NCBI RefSeq assembly: GCF_002895925.1
Contig: NZ_NWUO01000003.1
Location: forward strand, 248,001-312,000
Length of the DNA: 64,000 nucleotides
Reading direction: 5' to 3'
Origin: Mixta theicola
GTDB lineage: Bacteria > Pseudomonadota > Gammaproteobacteria > Enterobacterales > Enterobacteriaceae
Below the pieces are notes generated by a model. It was not told where the DNA came from. It saw only the letters and a program-made list of their open reading frames with translations, and made no database searches. Position numbers and translations under genes: made by a program. This document shows positions 18,662-26,875 of this stretch, in pieces. Positions within the stretch are counted from its first letter, which is position 1; every line of letters begins with the position of its first letter.

Positions 18662-18680
18662 GATAACGATAATTATTTTC
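18662..18680. promoter_or_regulatory. Fur box upstream of fepA
   Basis: GATAACGATAATTATTTTC matches the 19-bp Fur consensus GATAATGATAATCATTATC at 15 or more positions. It sits 46 bp upstream of the fepA start, so the gene should be repressed by Fe-Fur and expressed in iron starvation. Confidence 0.85.
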
Positions 18681-18911
18681 ATTACACTCTGCAAGACGCA
18701 ATCTTCACAAAATCTCCATAATTCACGGCGGGGAAAAAGCGCAAAATTCCGGGTTGCTTTTAAAAAGCATTACAAAACAAAAGGGTGTTAATAAATAATC
18801 GATAACAGCGGAGAATTCCGTTATCCGATCCTGCTATTTTCCGTTATTAGCGAAAGAAAACAGAGTGCTGTTCAAGCTGGCGAGACGGCGGTATGATTCG
18901 GGTTCCGCATC

Positions 18912-18930
18912 AAGAATGCGAATCATATGC
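18912..18930. promoter_or_regulatory. Probable Fur box upstream of the FatB-type gene
   Basis: AAGAATGCGAATCATATGC matches the Fur consensus at 12 of 19 positions, including an AATCAT core. It lies 44 bp before the start of the substrate-binding lipoprotein gene. Together with the box at 18662 it brackets a 357-bp divergent iron-regulated control region; I see no gene in that region. Confidence 0.5.
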
Positions 18931-18973
18931 ATTACCAGTCACCATCTATCTGTTAACATTTTCAGGAGAGAAA

Positions 18974-20074
18974 ATGCGTCTATCTGCCGTTTTTACCACT
19001 ACGATTCTGGCCTCTGCCTTAGCGCTCACCGGATGTGATGACACTACTGCGCAAGCCACCGCTTCAGCCAATACCATTAAAATTGAACACGCGCAGGGAA
19101 CAACCGAAATTGCGCCGTCTCCACAAAAAGTGATGGTGCTGAATCCCGCTACGCTGGATAACATCGATGCGTTACATATCCCGGTGGCCGGCGTGCCGAA
19201 AAACAGCACGCACCTGCCCTCTTTCCTGGCGAAATATCAGGGCGACGCTTACCTGAACGCCGGTACGCTGTTTGAGCCAGATTATGAGGCCATCAGCAAC
19301 GCCAAACCTGACCTGATTATCGCTGGCGGCCGCGCCCATGACGCCTACGATAAGCTCAGCGCTATCGCGCCAACCATTGCGCTGGACGTGGATGCCAAAC
19401 ACTTTACTCAGAGCCTGACCCAACGCGTAGAGCAGCTGGGCGAGATTTTTAACAAGCAGCAAGAAGCGAAAGCGCTGACTGATGCCTTTACGGCGAAAAT
19501 CGCCGCGCTGCGCGAAAAATCTGAACATGCCGGCAACGCAATGGTGATCATGGTGAGCGGCGGCAAAATGTCTGCCTACGCGCCAGGCTCCCGTTTTGGT
19601 TTTATCTTCGACGAACTGGGCTTTAAGCCCGCGGCCACCTTTTCCCAGGCGGGCAAACATGGCAACGTAGTGACCTCCGAATTTATTATGAATACCGATC
19701 CGGACTGGCTGTTTGTGTTGGATCGCGACAGCGCTATTGGCCGCGCCGAAGGGGCATCTGCTCAGCAGGTGCTGGATAACGCGCTGATTCATAAAACCAA
19801 AGCCTGGCAGAACAAACATATCGTCTACCTTGACTCTTCATCGCTGTATATCGCCGGCGGCATTCAGAGCTACACGCGTCTGATGGATAACATCAGCACC
19901 GTGCTGAACGATGCCAGCGCCACAATGGAGAGTTCCAGCGCCGCAATGAACAGCGCTAACGCCACGATGGAAAGCGCCAGAGCCGAAACGGAAAATGTCA
20001 GTGCTGAAACGGAAAACGCCAGCGTCGAAACGGACAGTGCCAATGCTGAAACGGACAGTGCTAAAAGCGAGTAA
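18974..20074 (+). CDS. Siderophore ABC transporter substrate-binding lipoprotein (FatB/CeuE/YclQ type) with repetitive C-terminal tail
   Basis: A 366-residue lipoprotein that should capture ferric siderophore in the periplasm for the permeases encoded next. A lipobox LTGC gives a lipidated Cys near residue 20 and the following Asp-Asp. The family body has KVMVLNPATLDNIDAL, KPDLIIAGGRAHDAYDKL and SSSLYIAGGIQSYTRLM. I chose ATG at 18974 because AGGAGAG lies just upstream and gives a proper lipoprotein signal; the longer frame from 18893 has no signal. Unusually, after the normal end of the fold (near TVLND) there are seven tandem 7-residue units, roughly AxAETxS, encoded by 21-bp DNA repeats. 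First gene of a four-gene operon; the gap to the next gene is 11 bp. Fur control is likely. Confidence 0.88.
   Translation: MRLSAVFTTTILASALALTGCDDTTAQATASANTIKIEHAQGTTEIAPSPQKVMVLNPATLDNIDALHIPVAGVPKNSTHLPSFLAKYQGDAYLNAGTLFEPDYEAISNAKPDLIIAGGRAHDAYDKLSAIAPTIALDVDAKHFTQSLTQRVEQLGEIFNKQQEAKALTDAFTAKIAALREKSEHAGNAMVIMVSGGKMSAYAPGSRFGFIFDELGFKPAATFSQAGKHGNVVTSEFIMNTDPDWLFVLDRDSAIGRAEGASAQQVLDNALIHKTKAWQNKHIVYLDSSSLYIAGGIQSYTRLMDNISTVLNDASATMESSSAAMNSANATMESARAETENVSAETENASVETDSANAETDSAKSE
19913..20071 (+). repeat. Seven and a half tandem 21-bp repeats encoding a heptad tail
   Basis: Units of 21 bp run in register: GCCAGCGCCACAATGGAGAG(T) and six diverged copies, then a 12-bp partial unit before the stop at 20072. 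Early units encode xxATMES and later ones xxAETEN or xxAETDS, giving an acidic, alanine/serine-rich tail of about 53 residues on the lipoprotein. Confidence 0.9.
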
Positions 20075-20085
20075 TTAACCACGTA

Positions 20086-21045
20086 ATGAAGAGTTTCAGC
20101 TTTGTAGCGGGCCTGGTTATTTTACTGGGCCTGATGACCTGGAGTCTGTTTGTCGGCGTTAGCCACGTCACGTTTTTCCGGCTGTGGAGCGACGCGGAAG
20201 TGCGCGACGTTTTCTTCCTCAGCCGCGTGCCGCGCACGCTCGCCCTGTTGCTGGCTGGCAGCGCGGTCAGCGTGGCCGGGCTGATTATGCAGATGCTGAC
20301 GCAGAACCGCTTCGTTGAGCCTTCAATAGCCGGCACCACGCAATCCGCCAGCCTGGGCCTGCTGCTGGTGATGATTGTGAATCCCGCCGCGCCGGTGATG
20401 GTCAAAATGGTGGTCGCCACGCTGTTTGCGCTGCTGGGCACCGGGCTGTTTTTGCTGGTGCTGCAGCGGATGCGCATTAAAACGCCGCTGATGGTACCGC
20501 TCACTGGCATTATGCTGGGCGCGATTTTCAGCGCGGTGACTACCTTTCTGGCGATGGAGTTCGATCTGCTCCAGTCGCTGGGCAGTTGGGAAGCGGGCGA
20601 TTTTTCCGGCGTATTGCAGGGTCGCTACGAGCTGCTGTGGCTGACCGGGCTATTAACGGTGCTGGCCTGCATTATCGCCGACCGCTTTACCGTGGCCGGC
20701 ATGGGCCGGGAGTTCGCGGTTAACGTCGGGCTAAACTATCGCCAGGTGGTGTTCCTCGGCATGGCGATTATCGCGCTGATAAGCGGCGTGGTGATCGTGG
20801 TGGTGGGCGTGCTGCCCTTTCTCGGCCTGATCGTGCCCAACGTGGTCAGCATGACGATCGGCGATAACCTGCGCCGTACTATCCCCTGGGTAGCGCTGTG
20901 CGGCGGCGGGCTGGTGGTGCTGTGCGATATTATTGGTCGTCTGATTAGCTTCCCGTGGGAGATCCCGGTCAGCGTGATCCTCGGCTGCCTGGGCGCGGCG
21001 ATTTTTCTGCTGTTGATTTTAAGGAGCCGCCGCTATGCAGGCTGA
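20086..21045 (+). CDS. Siderophore ABC transporter permease (FecCD family, FatD/YclN type)
   Basis: A 319-residue inner-membrane permease with about nine hydrophobic segments; it forms half of the channel that takes ferric siderophore from the lipoprotein. FecCD-family signatures include RVPRTLALLLAGSAVSVAGL, NRFVEPSIAGTTQSASLG and GVLPFLGLIVPNVV. Length is usual for the FatD/CeuB/YclN branch, which is a little shorter than FepD/FhuB halves. The ATG starts 11 bp after the substrate-binding gene, and its 3' end overlaps the next permease by 11 bp, so translation is probably coupled. Confidence 0.9.
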   Translation: MKSFSFVAGLVILLGLMTWSLFVGVSHVTFFRLWSDAEVRDVFFLSRVPRTLALLLAGSAVSVAGLIMQMLTQNRFVEPSIAGTTQSASLGLLLVMIVNPAAPVMVKMVVATLFALLGTGLFLLVLQRMRIKTPLMVPLTGIMLGAIFSAVTTFLAMEFDLLQSLGSWEAGDFSGVLQGRYELLWLTGLLTVLACIIADRFTVAGMGREFAVNVGLNYRQVVFLGMAIIALISGVVIVVVGVLPFLGLIVPNVVSMTIGDNLRRTIPWVALCGGGLVVLCDIIGRLISFPWEIPVSVILGCLGAAIFLLLILRSRRYAG

Positions 21046-22039
21046 CAGTTCCATACGCCGTCCGGCGCGGCGTTCGCTTCGCCTCTGTTTTGCCACGCCA
21101 GCTAAACGGTTGATGGGATTAAGCGCGCTGGCGCTGGCCTTCATCGTGCTGTTTATGACCATCAATCTCGGCGGCAATATTGGCTATATTCTGGTACATC
21201 GTAGTTTGATTCTCGCCACCATGCTGTTGGTGGCGTTTGCCTCCGGGATTGCCACGCTGCTGTTTCAAACCGTCACCAACAACCGCATCCTGACGCCCTC
21301 GGTAATGGGGCTGGAGACGCTGTTTATTCTGATCCAGACGCTGCTGATCTTTTTTATCGATGCTAACGGCCTGAAGATGCTGGGCACTACCGGGCAGTTT
21401 ATCTGTGAGGCGGCGATACTGGTGCTGTTTTCCACCTTCCTTTACCGTTGGCTGCTGGGCCGGATCGGTATCAATCTGCATATGGTGCTGCTGGTTGGCC
21501 TGGTGTGCGGCACGCTGTTTCGCAGCATTTCCGGCCTACTGCAGCGGCTGCTGGAGCCGGGCGAGTTCGCCATTTTGCAGAGCCGTATTTTCGCCACCTT
21601 TACCCGCGCAGCGCCGGAGATTATCGCCATTTCCGGCGTGGCGGTGCTGGCGGTGGCGCTTATCGTGTGGCGAATGCGCCACAGCCTGGATGTCATTGCG
21701 CTGGGACGCGATATGTCGATTGGGCTGGGCGTCGCGTGGCGGCGACGCGTTACGCTAATCCTGCTGCTGGTCTCGCTGCTGGTGGCGCTCTCTACCGCGC
21801 TGGTAGGGCCGCTGACCTTTTTCGGCCTGCTGGTGGCGAACCTGAGCTATCAGCTTATCGGCTCGCATCGCCATCAGTACCTGCTGCCCGGCGTAGTGCT
21901 GACGGGCATCATTACCCTGGTCGGCGGTCAGGTTATTCTGGAGCGGCTGCTGCATATGGCCGGTTCGCTTTCCGTGGTGATTGAGTTCGTCGGCGGCGCG
22001 CTGTTCCTCTGGTTTTTAATTAAAAAGGCTGCGGTGTGA
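21035..22039 (+). CDS. Siderophore ABC transporter permease (FecCD family, FatC/YclO type)
   Basis: A 334-residue second permease half, hydrophobic throughout after a basic N-terminal stretch (SIRRPARRSLRLC). FecCD features are present: LLFQTVTNNRILTPSVMGLE, ALGRDMSIGLGVAW and LVGPLTFFGLLVANL. It overlaps the preceding permease by 11 bp and the following ATPase by 4 bp (GTGA), a tight operon arrangement. Homologues FatC, CeuC and YclO pair with the FatD/CeuB/YclN type, matching the gene order here. Confidence 0.9.
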   Translation: MQADSSIRRPARRSLRLCFATPAKRLMGLSALALAFIVLFMTINLGGNIGYILVHRSLILATMLLVAFASGIATLLFQTVTNNRILTPSVMGLETLFILIQTLLIFFIDANGLKMLGTTGQFICEAAILVLFSTFLYRWLLGRIGINLHMVLLVGLVCGTLFRSISGLLQRLLEPGEFAILQSRIFATFTRAAPEIIAISGVAVLAVALIVWRMRHSLDVIALGRDMSIGLGVAWRRRVTLILLLVSLLVALSTALVGPLTFFGLLVANLSYQLIGSHRHQYLLPGVVLTGIITLVGGQVILERLLHMAGSLSVVIEFVGGALFLWFLIKKAAV

Positions 22040-22794
22040 TTGAAGTTAAAGAGATTTGTAAAAGCTACCAAAACAGTAAGGTGCTGGACCGCATCAGCGA
22101 AACCATTCCGGCGGGCGGCATCACTTCGATTATTGGCGCTAACGGCGCGGGTAAATCAACGTTGCTGTCGGTGATCAGCCGCCTGCTGACGGCGGACAGC
22201 GGCAGCGTTTGGGTAAACGGCCTGGAAGTAGCGAAAACGCCCGACGAACAGATGGCGAAAGTGCTGTCGGTGCTGCGTCAGGAAAACCACTTTACCAGCC
22301 GCCTGACGGTGGAGGATTTAGTCGGCTTTGGCCGCTATCCCTGGTCCAGAGGGCGGTTAACCGCAGACGATCGCCAGCATATCGTCACGGCCATGGCGTT
22401 TCTGGATCTGCTGCCGCTGAAAGACCGCTATCTGGATCAGCTGTCGGGCGGCCAGCGTCAGCGCGCCTGCGTAGCGATGGTGCTGTGCCAGAACACCGAT
22501 TACGTGCTGCTGGATGAGCCGCTGAATAATCTGGATATGAAACACAGCGTGGCCATGATGAAACAGCTGCGCCGCGCCGCGGATGAACTGCATAAAACCA
22601 TTATCCTGGTGATTCATGACATCAATTTCGCCTCGGCCTATTCTGACCATATCATCGCCATGAAACAGGGCGAGGTGCTTTATCGCGGCACGCCGCAGCA
22701 GATTATGCGTCCGGAAATTATCGAGGCGATTTTCGATACCCAGGTCCATATCGAAAACCTGCGCGGCCAGCATATCGCTATCTACTATCGCTAA
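22036..22794 (+). CDS. Siderophore ABC transporter ATP-binding protein (FatE/CeuD/YclP type)
   Basis: A 252-residue cytoplasmic ATPase that powers uptake. Walker A is GANGAGKST (residue ~35), the signature is LSGGQRQRA (~135) and Walker B is YVLLDEPLNNLD (~155), with the switch His in VIHDINFA. It starts with GTG inside the stop codon of the preceding permease (GTGA overlap). Last gene of the operon, followed by a GC-rich hairpin. Confidence 0.92.
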   Translation: MIEVKEICKSYQNSKVLDRISETIPAGGITSIIGANGAGKSTLLSVISRLLTADSGSVWVNGLEVAKTPDEQMAKVLSVLRQENHFTSRLTVEDLVGFGRYPWSRGRLTADDRQHIVTAMAFLDLLPLKDRYLDQLSGGQRQRACVAMVLCQNTDYVLLDEPLNNLDMKHSVAMMKQLRRAADELHKTIILVIHDINFASAYSDHIIAMKQGEVLYRGTPQQIMRPEIIEAIFDTQVHIENLRGQHIAIYYR

Positions 22795-22800
22795 TCTTCC

Positions 22801-22831
22801 CGCTTTTGCCCGCTGCGTGCGGGCGAAAGCG
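22801..22831 (+). terminator. Strong hairpin after the siderophore transporter operon
   Basis: CGCTTTTGCCCGC pairs with GCGGGCGAAAGCG around TGCGT, a 13-bp stem with one G-T pair, starting 7 bp after the stop codon. No T-run follows, so it may act as an mRNA 3'-stabilising hairpin or a weak terminator. Confidence 0.5.
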
Positions 22832-22945
22832 CCTGCTTACGCTTTCTATACGAAAATTTACCTAAAAAAATAAAGTGTGATGAAAATCAAAAGGTGCTAC
22901 TTTCCGCCACCGTAATATAAACCTTTATATGACGATGGGCAAATA

Positions 22946-25117
22946 ATGAACAGCGCTTCTTTTACAGCTTTGCTGCTGGCTTTACCTGGGCTCGCCTTAG
23001 CGGATACCGCAACCGACGCAGCTAAACCCGCCGCGGATAAACCACAGATGGTGGTCAGCGCCGCAGCCTCTTCCTCATCCGACAACGCAGGCGCGGGGTT
23101 TGTTACCTCCGATCTTGACGTGGGGCCGTTGGGTAATAAAAGCTGGCTGGATACGCCCTGGTCCAGCAATACCATTACGCAGCCGATGATCGAAAATCAG
23201 CAGGCGAAAAGCGTCAGCGACCTGCTGAAATACGCGCCCGATACGCAGATGCAGGCGCGCGGCGGCATGGACGTTGGGCGTCCGCAAAGCCGTGGGATGC
23301 AGGGCAGCGTGGTGGCGAACAGCCGACTCGATGGGTTAAATATGGTCGCCACCACCGCCTTTCCGGTAGAGATGCTGGAGCGGCTGGACGTGCTGAACAG
23401 CCTGACCGGCGCGCTGTATGGCCCCGCCAGCCCGGCCGGACAGTTTAACTTTGTCGCCAAGCGCCCAACCGCCGAGCCGCTGCACCGCGTCACGCTCGGC
23501 TACCAAAGCCGCAACGCCTATAGCGGACACATTGATTTAGGCGGACATTTCGATCGGGACAACCGCTTCGGCTATCGCCTGAATCTGCTGGATGAGGATG
23601 GCGAAGGCAGCGTTGATGACAGCACGCTGCGCCGCAGGCTGGTTTCACTGGCGCTGGACTGGAATATCCAGCCGGGCACGCAGCTGCAGCTGAACGCCAG
23701 CCACTATGAGTTTTTACAGAAAGGCTATGCGGGCGGCTTCAGCTACGGCCCGACCATCAATCTGCCCTCCGCGCCGAATCCCAAAAATAAAAATTTCGCG
23801 CTGCCAACCGCGGGCAACGATTTAACCACCGATACGCTCAGCATCCGGCTGATCCACTATTTTAATCAGGACTGGTCGTTAACCACGGGCGTGGGCTGGC
23901 AACAGGCGGATCGCGCCATGCGCTCCCTGTCGAATAAGCTGGCGGATAATGACGGCACGCTTAGCCGCTCCATCAGCGATTCCAGCGCCGCCGGCCGTTT
24001 CCGCGTGCTGAGCAATAGCCTGGCGCTGAACGGTCATGTTGATACCGGCAGCGTTGGGCACGATCTCGCCTTTGCCACCAGCGGCTACGTCTGGTCAATT
24101 TATGGCGCGAAAGATAGCGGCACCACCTATAACCTTGGCTCTTCATCGATTAATAACCCTTCCGCGCTGGAAGAGCCGGGCGATGGCAAAATTAATAAAC
24201 ATGGCGCCCGTTATAAATCCAGCGATAACAGCCAGCAGAGCATCACGGTGGGCGATACCCTGACCTTTAATCCGCAGTGGTCGGCGATGTTTTATCTCAG
24301 CCAGAGCTGGCTGGAAACGCAAAGCTTCGACAAACAGCACAGTAAAACCAGTCAGGTTAATGAAAACGGCCTCAGCCCTAACGTGGCGCTGATGTATCAC
24401 ATCACCCCAACGCTGATGGCCTGGATCAGCTACGCCGATTCGCTGGAACAGGGCGGCACCGCGCCCACCGGCGTCGGCGTAAAAAATGAGGGGCAGACGC
24501 TCGATCCCTATCGCAGCGAGCAGTATGAGCTGGGCCTGAAGGCCGATTTAGGCGTAATGAACCTTGGCGCGGCGCTGTTCCGCCTGAAACGTCCGTTTGC
24601 CTGGGTCGATCCCAGCGACATGATGTATAAGGAACAGGGCGATCAGGTGAATAACGGCCTGGAGCTGACGGCGACCGGCAGGCTCTGGCAGGGCCTGAAT
24701 ATCTACAGCGGCGTGACGTTCCTCGATCCGCAGCTGAAGAAAACCGCCTCCGCAAGCACCAGCGATAAACGCGTGGTTGGCGTGCCGAAAACCCAGGCGA
24801 ACCTGCTGATGGAATATAATTTGCCGTCAATGCCGCAGCTGGTTTACAGCGCCAATGTCCATTACACCGGCCGTCGCGCCGCCAACGCCACCAATACCAG
24901 CTGGGCCGCCAGCTATACCACGCTCGATCTCGGCGCACGCTACAGCACGAAAATCGATCGGCTGCCGACCACCTTCCGCATCGCCGTGAATAACGTCACC
25001 AATAAACGCTACTGGGCCTCTATTTTTGCCACCGATACCGATGGCAACGGCGGCGCATCCAGCGCGTTTCCGGGGGCCGGACGTGAAGTCCGCGCCTCGG
25101 TAACCTTCGACTTCTAA
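22946..25117 (+). CDS. TonB-dependent siderophore receptor (FhuA/FhuE/FoxA-like class)
   Basis: A 723-residue outer-membrane receptor. A signal peptide ends at ALA-DT. An N-terminal extension precedes the plug (PMIENQQAKSVSDLLKYAPD; SRGMQGSVVANSRLDGLNM; VLNSLTGALYGPASPAGQFNFVAKRP in pieces), then a barrel ends in VRASVTFDF. The plug words place it in the TonB-dependent siderophore receptor family used for hydroxamate-type ligands, but the ligand cannot be read from sequence. A weak Fur-like word lies at 22876-22894 (about 11 of 19 matches). It is followed 33 bp later by a periplasmic binding protein gene, suggesting a two-gene uptake unit. Confidence 0.85.
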   Translation: MNSASFTALLLALPGLALADTATDAAKPAADKPQMVVSAAASSSSDNAGAGFVTSDLDVGPLGNKSWLDTPWSSNTITQPMIENQQAKSVSDLLKYAPDTQMQARGGMDVGRPQSRGMQGSVVANSRLDGLNMVATTAFPVEMLERLDVLNSLTGALYGPASPAGQFNFVAKRPTAEPLHRVTLGYQSRNAYSGHIDLGGHFDRDNRFGYRLNLLDEDGEGSVDDSTLRRRLVSLALDWNIQPGTQLQLNASHYEFLQKGYAGGFSYGPTINLPSAPNPKNKNFALPTAGNDLTTDTLSIRLIHYFNQDWSLTTGVGWQQADRAMRSLSNKLADNDGTLSRSISDSSAAGRFRVLSNSLALNGHVDTGSVGHDLAFATSGYVWSIYGAKDSGTTYNLGSSSINNPSALEEPGDGKINKHGARYKSSDNSQQSITVGDTLTFNPQWSAMFYLSQSWLETQSFDKQHSKTSQVNENGLSPNVALMYHITPTLMAWISYADSLEQGGTAPTGVGVKNEGQTLDPYRSEQYELGLKADLGVMNLGAALFRLKRPFAWVDPSDMMYKEQGDQVNNGLELTATGRLWQGLNIYSGVTFLDPQLKKTASASTSDKRVVGVPKTQANLLMEYNLPSMPQLVYSANVHYTGRRAANATNTSWAASYTTLDLGARYSTKIDRLPTTFRIAVNNVTNKRYWASIFATDTDGNGGASSAFPGAGREVRASVTFDF

Positions 25118-25150
25118 CCGGAGCGGCGCGCTGTCTCAGCGCGCCGGAAT

Positions 25151-26140
25151 ATGATGAAATTATCCCTTCCCTCCGCTCTGCTGGCCTGCCTGCTGCTGCC
25201 GTCGCTGCTATTTGCCGCGCCTGAGCATAATGATATTCGCGTCGCCACGCCGTGGCCGGCGCAAAACACCATTATCGCCATGCTGGGCTATGGTCAGAAT
25301 ATTGTCGGCACCTCAGCGGTCGCCAAACGTATTCCGCTGTTTCGTCAGTTTTATCCGGCGATTGAACAAGTGCCGGTGATTGGCGTCACCAGCAGTCATG
25401 AAATCAACCCGGAGCAGGTTATCGCCCTACGTACGCAGCTGCTGTTTTTGCCGGAAAATATGTCGATCGCGCAGCCCGGCGTGCTGCAACAGGCCGGGGT
25501 AAAAGTGCTGGCGCTGCGGGCCAATTCGATGCAGGCGCTGGTGGATCGCGTCATGATCAGCGGTCAGGCGCTGGGGCCGGATGCGGTGCAGGTGGCGCAG
25601 CGCTATCAGCGTTATTTTCAGCATAATGTGGCGCTGGTACAGGATCGCCTTAAAGATTTGCCGGAAAGCCAGCGGCTGAAGGTTTATCACAGTATGGGCA
25701 GCGCGTTGACCACTACCGGTCGTCCCTCGCTGAATCAGGACTGGATGGATTTAGCCGGCGCGCGCAACGTGGCGGCGGACTGGTTTAGCCAGGAGAAAAA
25801 CAGCGCGGGCGAAGTGCCGCTGGAGAAGGTGGCACAGGCCAACCCCGATGTGATTGTGGCGATGAATAAACGCGACGCCGAGATTATCCGCAGCTCTGCG
25901 CAGTGGCAGGGGATCGCGGCGGTGCAAAAACATCGGGTATATGTGAATCCCAAAGGGATGTTCTGGTGGTGCCGGGAGACCAGCGAAGAGGCGTTACAGT
26001 TTCTATGGCTGGCGAAAACGCTTTATCCGCAGCGCTTTCAGGATATTGATATGCAGCAGGAAACGCGGCGTTTTTACCACGACTTTTTTGGCATGACTTT
26101 AAGCGATAAACAGATCCAGGCTATTTTGCTGCCGGAGTAA
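25151..26140 (+). CDS. Periplasmic iron-complex ABC transporter substrate-binding protein
   Basis: A 329-residue exported protein; the signal peptide ends at LLFA-AP and there is no lipobox. The body has the class III binding-protein pattern: NIVGTSAVAK, HEINPEQVIALRTQLLFLP, VLQQAGVKVLAL, ANPDVIVAMNKRDAEII and HRVYVNPKGMFWWCRETSE. It belongs to the FecB/BtuF-like family that binds ferric siderophores, heme or corrinoids. No cognate permease or ATPase follows, so it either shares the FatDCE-type system upstream or acts with unlinked genes. ATG at 25154 is an equally good start. Confidence 0.8.
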   Translation: MMKLSLPSALLACLLLPSLLFAAPEHNDIRVATPWPAQNTIIAMLGYGQNIVGTSAVAKRIPLFRQFYPAIEQVPVIGVTSSHEINPEQVIALRTQLLFLPENMSIAQPGVLQQAGVKVLALRANSMQALVDRVMISGQALGPDAVQVAQRYQRYFQHNVALVQDRLKDLPESQRLKVYHSMGSALTTTGRPSLNQDWMDLAGARNVAADWFSQEKNSAGEVPLEKVAQANPDVIVAMNKRDAEIIRSSAQWQGIAAVQKHRVYVNPKGMFWWCRETSEEALQFLWLAKTLYPQRFQDIDMQQETRRFYHDFFGMTLSDKQIQAILLPE

Positions 26141-26173
26141 AATTTGATAGCGCCTGCGGGATGCCGGGCTGTT

Positions 26174-26198
26174 CGGCAGGCGTGATCTTCGCCTGCCG
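26174..26198. terminator. Hairpin between convergent genes
   Basis: CGGCAGGCG and CGCCTGCCG form a perfect 9-bp stem around a seven-base loop in the 79-bp gap between the binding-protein gene and the YeaR-like gene. No T-run is present, so its strength as a terminator is uncertain. Confidence 0.45.
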
Positions 26199-26219
26199 GA
26201 GCGCGCTTAACGTTTGAGA

Positions 26220-26579
26220 TTATTCGCCTTTATGGGTGTTCACCACCTGGCCGATGCCCTGACCTTTCAGCTCTTCTGCCGGATCGGCAAAGAAATCGAT
26301 ATTAAAATAAGTATCGTCGGTCAGCACTTCTACATGGTGCCAGTATTCCGGTGGGCTAATGCCAAAATGCCCCGCCTCAATCACCACTTCGATTTCTGGC
26401 TTTTCATCATGCTCGTTGGCGAAACCATAATATTTCACCGCGCCCTGCATTACGGAGAGACGGCCATAAACACCCTTTTTGGTGTTGTGGTGAGTCAGCA
26501 GCGCGCGCGGCACGCTCTCTTTATTCCAAAACGGGGTGGAACGGGTATGTACGAAATGTTCAGGAATGCGATGTGTCAT
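26220..26579 (-). CDS. yeaR: DUF1971 family protein, YeaR-like
   Basis: A 119-residue small cupin-like protein, the same length as E. coli YeaR. Shared words are VHTRSTPFWNKE near the N-terminus, GRLSVMQGAVKYYGFA in the middle and PPEYWHHVEVLTDDTYFNIDF near the end. E. coli yeaR is induced by nitrate and nitric oxide and is sometimes annotated as tellurite-resistance related; the biochemical function is not known. The ATG has GAGGATC as Shine-Dalgarno. It is divergent from dbpA across 296 bp. I could not identify an NsrR or NarL site with confidence, and the E. coli partner gene yoaG is absent. Confidence 0.85.
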   Translation of the reverse strand: MTHRIPEHFVHTRSTPFWNKESVPRALLTHHNTKKGVYGRLSVMQGAVKYYGFANEHDEKPEIEVVIEAGHFGISPPEYWHHVEVLTDDTYFNIDFFADPAEELKGQGIGQVVNTHKGE

Positions 26580-26875
26580 GATGAGATCCTCTTATATTTT
26601 CATTTAATCTTTCATGGTTCTTTCTATTGCAACCCCTGTGCCAGTCTGATTAACCCTATTTTTATCATTGAGTTAGTTATCTTCCCGCTACGCAAAATTG
26701 TTAAAAAGACGCGGCTAAAAATCGTCGATTTGACAATACGCTGTAGCACTGACACTCTCTTGCGGCTGGCTAAAGTTTATACCGCCAGACACAACCTGCC
26801 TGCGCCTTTTACTGTCGGCCCGCTGAACTTCTGTTAAACTGAGCGCCGCAAACCTGCCTGATTAGAGATTTTCCC

